From Enoplolaimus lenunculus (Eukaryota; Nematoda; Enoplea; Enoplida; Thoracostomopsidae): 64,000 nucleotides of DNA. The stretch spans positions 1 through 64,000 of the forward strand of contig JASANG010003199.1 in the NCBI GenBank assembly GCA_030248215.1, given 5' to 3'. Shown piece after piece: positions 34,707-46,700 of the stretch. A program made the position numbers and the translations under genes. Below the pieces are notes generated by a model that saw nothing but the letters and a program-made list of their open reading frames with translations, had not been told where the DNA came from and ran no database searches. Every line of letters begins with the position of its first letter. The first letter of the stretch is position 1.

Positions 34707-37700
34707 ATGCCGTCTGATAGTAAAAAACGACGAGATGCAAAAAAGAAAGAAGCAGCAAAACAACGAAATTTGAAAAAGCCAGAGAACCAGCAAGTTGCTA
34801 ATACAATTGTCGAAAATGGAGTGGATAGCATTGAGGCGAATGGTTCAGCAAATACGGGTTCTTGTACCCCGGTTGGTAGTGAGAAAAGTAATATTTTAAG
34901 ACTGATTTGTTCTTCGCAATACTATGACAGATATCATATTGGCAGTATATAGTTTTCGCGCTCAAATGTACTCCTGAAGTATACTCGTAGCAGTTTTTAT
35001 GCGTGTGGATCGATTTGTTTAAAGAAATATATTTGTTTAATGTTGCTTGTTTTTAGTTATGATCAGACAGTTATGTATATAAGTTTTTTTAAATTTTAAA
35101 ATGCAATATACTGGGAGCCGATTATGGAAAGGTTTTACTACTGTTACTTTGAGATATGTTTTCATATTTGTAGGTCCGCCAAAAGCCTCTGACTTGAAAC
35201 AATTGACTGCAGCGTTGCAAAATGTTGATATTGACCAAGAAAATGCGAACGCTCGTTCGTGTACTGGGGTTCTTGCGTCACATCCACGCTCTCGAGATTT
35301 GAAAATTGATAGTTTTTCATTAACTTTTCATGGCCATGAAATGCTATCAGACACCAAAGTTGAGTTGAACACAGGCCGAAGATATGGACTGATTGGCCTT
35401 AATGGAAGCGGTGAGTGTTTTATAACATGCAGGAAGTGTCTTGTGGGTGAATGACGTAGTTTATTAATTCATTGGTATAAAGTTTATGCAAAATCTTTCA
35501 GATCAATTAGTTTATCTTATTTTGACCTAAAAGGAATGGAGAGAATATTGGATCGCTATATTCGAGAAAAACATCTTATGAGACACACATTGGACAATTA
35601 TCAACGTGCCAACCAAGCGGGAGAGTCTACAATTACAGCATTACATTATTTAGTGACGTGTGAAAAACACTTAAGAGATTGAATGTGGAATCGTTCACTA
35701 TTGACTGGATAATGCCGTTATTAAATACTAGAATTGTCACTGCAAAATTAGGATGTAGTAATAGAAGTGTACTAGCGAGGAAAAGATGTCCACAAGGCGG
35801 AGTTCTTTTGCTATAATACTGTTGCCAGACAAGCAAATGAGTCGTTGAAAATAGTAGACAAGTATCGACAGAATGGTTTGAAAGTTCAACCATCACAGAG
35901 CAACGTAGTACGTACCTTTTAATACGGGAAGGGTACAACCTATACTGCCACTGTCAGTTATAAAAATAGATGGGGTTGCTCTAGTATTATCAGAATCAGT
36001 AAAATACTTAGGTCTAATTTTAGATAAACTGCGCTGGAATATGCACATTGAAGCTGTATGTAAATCAGCAATGAACAGTCTAATACCATTGTTGGGAAGA
36101 GCAGGGGTTGTCGCGCTTCAACGGTTCTTTAGTTGTATGAAGTTGTGATACTTCCAAAATTGTGTACAGTTGTATAGTTTAATGGCATAGAATGTCCTTT
36201 AAGATTAATCAAAAAGCCCTGGATAAAGTTCAAGGCATTTATTGTCTTGCTATATGCGTCTGGTGGGCTAAGATCAACAGATGAAATGTCCTTAGAAATT
36301 ATATTTAACGTATTACCAACAAATATAGTGGTCTTTAAAGAACCTTCCGAATGATATTCAAGGCTTCGTTCTTGTAAACATTGGAAAATCACCTCAAAGG
36401 CCATAATGCAATCTCTAGTAGGTATATACATTGTTAAATTTGATTTGGACGATGAAGTTACCGAAGGTACTGGCTTCTCCACAGCTTGAAAATGTCCGCC
36501 GGGGGGCGTTTCCTGGGGGGCAGCTAATTTTGCTGGGGGGCAGTTTTCCTGGGGGCCCCCAGATGATCTGGGGGTCCTGGGGGCAGGCTCAAAATTTTGC
36601 AAGCCGACTTTTTGGACCATTTTTTATTCTAGATCGTGTTTCCAACTCAACTGAACATTACTCATCGCTCAACATGACAAAAATTCCCCGCAAACGCTAA
36701 TAACAATGATTTTAACTAATATTGCTGACAACTTTACCAGAAGTTGAAAGAAGCACAATTATATAAAATAAAGATAATCTATAATTGAAACTGTGATTAA
36801 CATATATTTTATATATTAGTCACAGCTTCAGTTTATCATAAGGCTCAGGCGGGTTGAACTTGTTGCTGCAAGGTACTTTCGAATGCGCTGTATGCCCTGA
36901 AACGGTCTTTATATAATTGTGCTTTTTTCAGTTCATTATTGAATTGTACTAGTTACTACCGGTATTTGTAACGCTATTAAAAATTATGAGTACTCAGCGT
37001 AATATAAAATCACATTTTGCCGAATGTCCGCCTGAAAATAAGTCCAGGTCTTTATGTTTTAATATTGAAAATTTTTGGCTTAGAAAAGTCCTGGGTGCTT
37101 ATTTATTGACAACACCATAAGTTTATTTGGCTCCTTCGGTCGATTCTCGTCTGTTCATCAAGTAGAAATTATGGCTATTGCCAGGGTGCGACCGGATCGT
37201 AAAAAACCTGATACCGGAACCGGATCCGAATAGTGTATAAAATAAATCAATTTTAAGCACGTTAATGCGTCAGTAAATGTTAATTTATCTTTAGGAAACG
37301 GAATATTGCGTTTATATAAAGAGCGTGTCCTAATATTGAAAATTATTGTACGAAGCTGCAAATTATTGGTTTGTTTCGATCATAAAATCCGAATCGCTGC
37401 CTTAACCATATGCACAAAATATACCAATACTGTAAATATACTTACATGTAATGGGACTGAAAACATAACATAACACAACATAATTCGCAATAATTTGAGA
37501 TTTACGAAATCATCACCAAAATCCGGTATCCGGTAGGTTTATACCGGGTACCGGAACCGGATGCGGGTTTTTTGCCGGATAGTAAACAGGAGGCGGGTAT
37601 CCGGTCACACCCTGCTATTGACGTAGCCGTTTCAGAATTAATCAAGCAAGGGAGTTGACAGAGAACGATAGTCATAAAATCTGACAGTCAAGCAGCTCGT

Positions 37701-40700
37701 AAGGCACTTAAGAAAATTGGAGTACCGTAAAATTGCCTAACTTCTGGCACTGAACATAACTTCGGCAGTTTTTAGTAAATGACTGCGTGTAAAATTAACA
37801 GTAATGGGTTGTTGTTTAGTTATTTAAATCACATTTGTTTGATTCCTTATTCAAAATAGTATTATTATTTTCTTAGCTAATTGAATTTACGCATTTACGA
37901 ATTTAATTTTGAAGGTTTTTAAGAAACCATGTGATTCGTTGGAAAATACGCAGATATTGCGGTGTCGTAAAGTAGGCAATTTCGAAGATTCATGCTAAAC
38001 AAATTTGTGTGTTTAAAAGAGAAAACTTCGAACTTTTCTATATTGCTCACAAAAAAACGCCCATGTGTACAGATATCCATAAAACACCCATGCCGAAATT
38101 ACACTCCAGCAACTTCAAAAATTCGTCGAAACATTGCCGAAGTTACACGGTATATGTGTAGCATGGCGTATTACAATACAGAACATGCCGGAACTGAATT
38201 GCGACAAATTTGCTTTAAAAGTACGTACGTAACTATTTGAAATAGTTTACAATACATATACATAACTTCTATACAAAAGTTAATATATACATATAGTACT
38301 AATGCCTTCACGTCGCAAGGGTGATTATAAATCAACGTACTCCGCAGATAATATGAGCAAAGCAATTGCTACTGTAAATGGCGATCCGGGTTTTGGAAAA
38401 CTTAGTATTCGCGCAGCTGCCAAAGAACTCGGTGTCAAACGACAACGTTAAACGACAAAATTTTACATCGCCACTAAAAACGTTGGTACACCAGCAGTTT
38501 TGAACAATGATGAAGAAAACGTGATTGTCGAATACCTCCTGCTTATGGTAGATTGGGGATTTTTAGTGGACAAATGACCTGAGGTATCTTTTGAAGTCGT
38601 ATTTTGATCGTCTTGGGGGGAGTGAAACTCGATTCAAAAGTAACTTGCCAACAAATGACTGGGTTAGAAGTTTTCTTAAACGTCATTCAGGAGCATTAAC
38701 TCGCCGATTGGCTGAAAATATTAATCGTAATCGCGCAAACGTATCTACGGAGGTTATGAACAAGTATTTTAATAATTTATCGACATTGCTTGATGGTGTG
38801 CCTCGCGGAAACGTGTTTTGCTACGACGAAACAGCAGATCATGACAATCCCGGCAAAACAGGTGCTTGCATCACGTGGTGTAAAACATGTGCATCGAATT
38901 AGGCATGCATCAAAATCCGCGTTTACTGTTGAATTCTGCGGTAGTGATTCCGGTATTTTGTTGCCGCCGTATGTAGTATATAAGTCTGAAACAATAAATA
39001 CGTCGTGGACTGAGAGAGGTCCGAAAGGAAAACCTCTATGTAAAAGTAGATGTTGCAAATCAGGGTCTCGTTATGCTGTGACAAAACACGGATGGATGGA
39101 AACCGCTACGTTTGAAGACTGGTTTGCACGAGTCTTTTTGCCACATGCACGCAATCTCGAAGGGCCGAAGGTATTACTTGGCAACAACCATGCCTCACAT
39201 TTAGGCGGACAAGTATTACGTCTATCGAAAGAAACTAATATGCGATTTGCATGTCTGCCGCCTAATAGTGCTCATATTGCGTTTGCTCTTGATCTTTGCT
39301 TTTTCGGGCCGTTCAAAACAGTTTATCATACAGTGTTGTCAGACTATAGACAAGCAGAAAATCGTAGTGGCCCGGTACAGAAGTCGTATTTCCCGCATTT
39401 GCTGAAAAAAGCTTTACAAAAAATGGGAGATCAGATTCGAAATGATTTGGTGTCTAGTTTTGAGGAAGCAGGCATTCGGCCACTAAATCGTGACAAAGTG
39501 ATAGTACATTGGCCTGCGGTACGCCGAACATCTGACACATCGACGCTAGCTGAAGCAATGCAAGTAAGATGTTTGTGACATGTTTATTTTCCATTTTTGG
39601 GAAGTTTAGGGAATTGTTAATGGTGGTTGTTTGCGAAAACTGTTACGTGCTGATTGTTATTTGGAGAACTGTTATTGTCAGGATTGTGTTGTAAATGCAT
39701 TGTCAAGTAACGCTACATGATATCAAAAACTGTTTCTTTACACGGTTTCATTATTTTTAGCAGCTTTGCATATGTACTCGAACGTGGAATGGTTGTTTTC
39801 TGAGTTCAGCAGTTATTTTAAGAGTCACTGAGCGACTTACGATATAGCACTCGACCCCAAGCGACTAGAAAAGGTAAGCGAATCCGAGTTGAACCTGAAA
39901 AACGAGTATTTCTGCAAACGATGAAGTTGATGATGGCAGCGATTCAAACGCAACTGGCGATGACCCAGGTGAATTGCAAGAGCCACACCATACAGAAGGT
40001 GGCGCAGCTTCAATGAATATTGATCCAAATTCCGCTAACTTTGCGCCTGCATTTATCCGATTGCCTCCATTTGGTATCTTTGAATTAAAATGCGGAGATA
40101 CAATCGTGTGTCGGTATGATAATAAATGGTACATAACCCAGATTCGAGACATTAAAAGAGATAACGACACAGTTTTATATATGGAATTGAAATTCATGAT
40201 GCCTGCGGGTCCGCCAACAATATTTCATTGGCCACAAAGTAACCAAGAAAAGGTGTGGTTTGGTCCGGAAGACATAGTAGCAAAACTTATAGACAATCCA
40301 GAACCAACAAATAACTCAGCAAGAAGCTTTAAAATAGCAAGTGCATATAGGAATGAAATCGATCGTGTTTTTACTGATCCATAATTGAATAATTATGGTA
40401 CAGAATTGCGTATTGATCGAAGTAGTACTACTTACGAAATGGACAAAAATCGACATCATTTTGTAACTTAATGTAAGTAGGTAGGTACGTATGTCATGTG
40501 ATGTTCTTGTTCTTAGTTGAAAAATTGAAAGATTCTGTTAACTTCGGCTAACAGTATCAGGGCGCGACTTGATATTTGACTTCAGCAAACAGTCGATATT
40601 CAAGTTTGTTTTCTCCAAAATTTCACTTCATTTAACGTCGGTTCGTAGTTTTGGGATGTGGTTGCACCCTGCGGAGTATGTTCAAATTGTTCTTGGTGGC

Positions 40701-43700
40701 TGCTTTGTTGTTTCATTGCAAAATGTTTTTAAAAACTTATCAGTATGCCGAAATTAAAATACAAGTTGTTTTCTTCGTCATACGACTTTCAAATATGTGG
40801 CTTACACAAGCATGCCGAAGTTTGAAGCAGTTAGTGTAACTTCGGCATATGCGCATTTAAAAAAATTGCTCAAAAAGAAAGAGAACGCTAAACATTATTA
40901 CTTCCTGGTGCCACGTTATTTTGGCGTGCATTGAAAGTTTCACAACATGCCAAAGTTTGCCGGTTTTACGGTAATTCTAAACTAACTAAGAGCTGCTTAT
41001 GGCACCTACAAGACCATTCAACTATAAATAAACTATCATATGGATTAAAGGCCATTCGGCTAATTACGGAAATAGCAAGACTGACGAATTACGTAGGATT
41101 CGAGGACAAAAGTTCACTAGACCAGAACCTGTAGTAGGAGTACCACAAAGACAAATTAAAAATATGATTCAAAATTGGTGTATTTCATACACAAACCAGA
41201 GATGGCGAGGGTTGAACGCATGCCGAGCTACAAAGAGATTCTTTAGTAACGTTGAACTATAATATACTAGATATTGGATATTGTCAACTAAATAAGCATA
41301 TGTATTAAATAGGTCTATTGAGAACTTTTTAAGTAGATGTTCGGTTTATAGTGCGGTTCGACGCAGAATATATAGATCAAAGCCGCTGAATGAAATCGAG
41401 ACTAATATAAAGAAACGTTAAGGGTTCGTAGCAGAGTCATTAAGATTTGTGTAGATATTCAAGGTTTCAGAGACTGTGTAACGCACCAATTGTGTCTAAA
41501 AATTTCTCGATTCTCTTTCAATTGATATCTGTCTATCCGCCTTCGGTTTACTATTGTTTTTGCTTCCTCAATGAACTATATACTCGTGTTCGTGTAGCTT
41601 GCATAACACTTTTTATACCCGGTTTTAACAACAAGCAGTTACTAAAATACTACGATTAAGCATAACTTTTAAAAAACGCCTTTAATATCCTGCTCTGGTC
41701 GATTATCGCAGTATCCGACTCCGGTGTTTTTGCTACTTCATAGCACCCTTCTGAATAGATATCTCCAGTTGTAAACACAGTTTAGTTAATATCTATAAAC
41801 TGTCAAAGCCAGAGCTAACGTAATTATCTATTGTAGTTTTTTAATTGAACTCTATAAAGTAGGCATGTTAAGTTTTTAAGATTGTCCACTGCCTACATTT
41901 AATTTATAGGGAAATCAAACTTTTTGGAAGCGCTGGCTAACCGCGAAGTTCCAATTCCCCAACATATGGATGTGTTTTTGCTTTCGCGCGAAATTGTGGC
42001 TAATGACAAGCCTGCGCTGCAGGCCGTTGTTGAGGTTGATCAAGAACGAATTCATTTAGAAAGAATGGCCGAGGAACTGGCTCATTTCGAAGATGAAGGT
42101 TTGATAAGTTGCCAGTTATGCTCTCTATAGTATTATATTTTGTGTAATATTTTCAGTAATTTTTGATCGATTAAATTCTTTTTCGTAATGGTATTTCGTC
42201 GTTTCAATAGAAAAAGTTAGTGAACAGAATATTTTATTTTTGTTTGTTTTTAGAATCGCAAGAGCAGCTGATGGACATATATGACAGGTTGGACGAAATA
42301 GGATCTGATATGGCTGAAACTAAAGCTGCTGAGATTTTGTATGGTCTTGGATTTACAAAGGAAATGCAACAAAAGGCGTGTAAAGATTTCTCAGGTATGT
42401 TTCGTGCTTTTAACACGGTTACGCATGAATTACTGTTCCGGCTGAAATTTGTGCACAATTGGATTCCATATGAACGCCTTTCAATGAAAGCGAGAATGAA
42501 ATCGCTGAAAATTTGATTATAACACGTTTTTGACTTTTTATTAAAAAGCGAAACAGTATGTAATTCGGTGCTTAAAATTATTTGAAATTCCGGTTCCTAT
42601 TCCTGATTTAGCAAAATTATGTTCCTTCCTGGATTTAGTAAAATTATGTTCCTTCCTGTTGGAGTTGAACAGTCTAGGTCGGAGAATATATTGCTGAAAC
42701 TGAAAATACCCTGTTGTACAGAGTTAAAACAAAGACAACAGTGTACAAAGCTTTTGTCGTGAATATTAAAATGTCTTACACGCCTAATAATGTCCAATGT
42801 TTTAGGAGGATGGAGAATGCGAATCGCACTTGCAAGAGCATTGTACTTGAAGCCGTCATTGTTGCTGCTTGACGAACCCACTAATCATTTGGATTTGGAT
42901 GCATGTGTATGGCTCGAGGAAGAATTAAAAGAGTAATTTCAGTTCGTTTCCAGTTTTTAATGTTTTTGAATTTTTCCATATAGTTTGTATACAACACTTA
43001 CAAACAAAATTTTCTCCTTCAATACATTCACCATACAAAATGTAACGTACCATTGGCGTTGGGCTACCGATGTTTTTTGACTTCCCTCTTTTGAGAGTAC
43101 TGTCCAATAACCACTGGTGAGTGCTCGGTTAACTCTTGGCAATATGCTGTTTTTGATTTATATTACATTGTTGACGCTTTTTACCTTTTTTTCTATTGCT
43201 CTCTAGTAGTATATTATAATAAGCTAACGAAGTAGGCTAAACATTAACATTTCATACTATTGTTGCAGGTACAAACGTATACTCGTTATAGTATCTCACT
43301 CTCAAGACTTCCTAAACAATGTTTGCACTAACATTATCAATTTGACGAAAAACAAATTGAAATACTATGGGGTAAGTAGTCATTTTATGAGCAGTTTTAA
43401 TACTTTTGCTGTCTTTGCGTCAGTTGTACGTCACTGTGTAGGTCATATATTAGAAAGAACAGTCGAAAAAATTCATTTTATCGGATTTTTGAAAAACGTA
43501 GTTTAATGTCGTATTAACAACCGCTGGGAAATGGTTGTGACATCTGATATTCTCATAGCGAGCGCTTTTAGTCTTTTATGTACATTATATAGAAACTTTC
43601 CCGCTGATAATACTAAGTGTAGCATTTTGCATACCTTCTATTATATTATGCTCTTTATTGTTGATTACTAATATTTTAGGGCAACTATGATACGTTTGTA

Positions 43701-46700
43701 AAGACAAAACTTGAGCTTTTGGAAAGTCAAATGAAGCGTCACAATTGGGAGCAATCGCAGATCGCTCATATGAAGGTTATTATAATATTTCAGTTTACTA
43801 GGAATTCAATGCGTATATTGTTTATTAGTTTAATTATTTTACAAACCTCATTGTATCTGGCGGTCATGCATTGTACTGTCGCACCAAACAACAAAATAAC
43901 CATTCACAGTGCTTACATAATAAATTTGCTTCGAAAGCAACAACATTTTACTTCAACATTTTCGTGGAAAATAGTCATAAACCTTAAATAATTTCGTTAC
44001 TTGCAGGAATATATAGCTCGATTTGGACATGGTAGCGCAAAATTAGCTCGTCAAGCTCAAAGCAAGGAGAAGACTCTTCAAAAAATGGTTCAAGGTGGTT
44101 TGACGGAGAAGGTGGTACAGGAAAATGTAAGTACTCTTACGGAATTACGGACAATTACCGCTCTCTAAAGTGTATGTTATGCTAGTTTATTAATTGATTT
44201 GTTTATGAAATAAGCTGAATATTCTGTTTCTTTCTGTTGTATGCAACTTTTTTGTTTTAGGTTAAGACGTTTAGTTTCAATGATCCCGGTTATATACCGC
44301 CTCCTGTGATAATGGTACAGCATGTAAAGTTCAGATATAAGCCAGATTCGGTGAGTATTTGATGCTGTTGGTGGCATTTTGTCTATATTAGTATTTATGT
44401 TAAGTCTGATTACTATATGTAGTATCAGTGTTGTTTTGTGTAAAGTGTTCGTTTAGTATTCAACAGCAGAATGCAGTATCTCAAGACTGCACATTTTGTG
44501 ATTAATTTGCTTGTAGTTTGGTAAATTATCTCAAAGTGTTTTTTCTGTGGATATACGTACTTGTTTGTTTAATTCTGTGTGCAAAGAATCATTATTTAAT
44601 GAAATTATAATAATTTGGCATTGTATGTCGGGTTTTTTATTAACCATTATCTATCTTAAATAACGTGTTTGTATTTATAATTTTGATCGGCGAAATATTT
44701 TGGCTCCTGGAGTAAAACTTTGGATACCCCAACCTTGATATTATTGTTTTTGTCTTTTAACAATTTAGTGTACCGCGGATTAAACTTACCTAGTCAGCTG
44801 AACTCGCTCGGAAACCAAACGCACACACCTGAACATATATGTTTAATTTTAGCCTTTAATTTACAAAGATTTGGATTTCGGTGTAGACCTGGATACACGA
44901 TTAGCTTTGGTTGGGCCAAACGGTGCTGGCAAATCAACTTTATTGAAACTGATTAGTGGCGATGTAAGCTTTATCCTGTTGCCTACTGCAACGTGAAATT
45001 CATTAACTTCTGTATTCTTTGTAATAAAATGCCAAAAGATTCTACTAAGTAGTAAAATTTAGGCTTGGTCGATGGAGAAGCCAGCTGGCGTCCGGTGAAA
45101 AAACAGATATCGTTACATTCGAAAACCCGAATGCTCAATATTTTAATTGTGTGATTCATTCAGTAATACTTTGCGTCTGCGCATATGCACTATAATAAAT
45201 TTTACTTGCAAATTTTCTCATATAGATTTCATTCATTGTTGTAGCGTTGTGTGCGCTGTGAAGTTATCTGTTTACAGTCATTGAACTGCGTACTGAATTA
45301 AATAGCATTCCAGGGTGATCGGTTTGGAATAAAAGTTTTTCGAAACCGTAAATTCTGAGATTTGTGTTGGCTTTATAATTATACTGATGTTGCATTGAGC
45401 ACAATATAAAGATTTTAATGGTAAAATAATATTCGATTATGCCTAAACACGATCGTTAGCATTGTGGGGCATATCGACAGTGCTTTTATTGCAATACGTA
45501 TCTGAATGTTATGCGTGTGATAAATTTAGGTAATTGAAGGCATCGGCAAATTTGTCGAAAGTAAAAATAGTTTTGTCTTGGTTTTAAAATCAATTATTGG
45601 TTTGTTATTTAGTAAAGGTGTTTCGTGGCCAACATTTTTAGGGAGGCTGAAGTCTGCGACCCGATACACCTGATGTTATATATTAATTTTCGTGGAAACT
45701 ATTGGATGTTTTAGTTAATGCCGTCCGATGGATTAATACGACGACATTCACATGTTAAATTAGGACTGTATCACCAACACTTACACGAACAACTCGATTT
45801 AACGATATCAGCTTTAGATTTTGTTATGAAAGAGTTCGACATCAAAGACCGTGAATATGCTCGCAAAATCATTGGGCGTTATGGAATTACCGGGAGACAA
45901 CAGGTATTTGTATTTGGATATTGTATATGTATTGCAATTTTGTTTAATTTTGCTTAAACTTCTAACCTGCATTCATATCATGTTGTATGATTAAATTGAG
46001 TCAATATACTGAAGACTGTAAGTGATAGAACTGTTGAGATTCCTCGTTTCGCGCTGGCGTTACAGCATTGACATGATCGCGGGTGCAATAATTATTAAGC
46101 ATAATATATTTGCACAAGTTTTGAAAATATTTTCCTGGCGTTGTCTAACTTGAATCAAACTTTCGCAATATTTAATTATTTGGAAAATGTGTAAACCTCT
46201 TGTAAATTATTGGTTATTCCGATCTTCGATCGCAACTAACTGTGTTGCAAAAAAACCATAAACGGAATACGAAAAACTGGGAATAAATTGCTTGTAAAAT
46301 GGAAACATATATAATTATATTGAAGAACTTGGGGGTGCCGGTCTTAAGCGGTTGTTATTGTATGGTCATTAAATGCGAAAACTAATCGCGTCGGTACAGC
46401 GCATTGTTACTCGCTAAAGTTTTTAATATTAGATAAAACGCCTAACGAAAACCTATCAGACACGTAGACACTAATCGGCATTGGTACAGATAGTTAATGT
46501 TAAATGCTTGTATGATTAAACATTGTTTTCCTGTGTCAGACTTGTCCTATGAAACAGTTGTCGGATGGACAGCGATGTAGGGTATCGTTTGCTTGGCTTG
46601 CGCAACGCAATCCTCATATTTTGCTACTCGATGAACCTACAAATCATTTGGATATGGAAACAATAGACGCTCTTGCGGATGCAATTAACGATTTTAGCGG

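Larger units (their letters stand above)
37725..40971 (+). mobile_element. pogo-like (Tc1/mariner) DNA transposon, complete ends, dead transposase
   Basis: Inverted ends CCGTAAAA(TT)GCCTAACTTC and their right-hand counterpart (…GTTTGCCGGTTTTACGG) are flanked by TA on both sides, the pogo/Tc1-mariner target. The match between ends is imperfect over about 25-30 bp. Copies of CTTCGGCA recur near both ends (about 37,764, 40,545, 40,745, 40,815 and 40,840) and look like transposase-binding repeats. The element splits a LINE RNase H region and so is younger than that LINE. Confidence 0.85.

Noticed and set aside
36431-36700. Gly/Pro-rich 89-codon frame
   Set aside because: It only translates the G-run tract inside the LINE relic.
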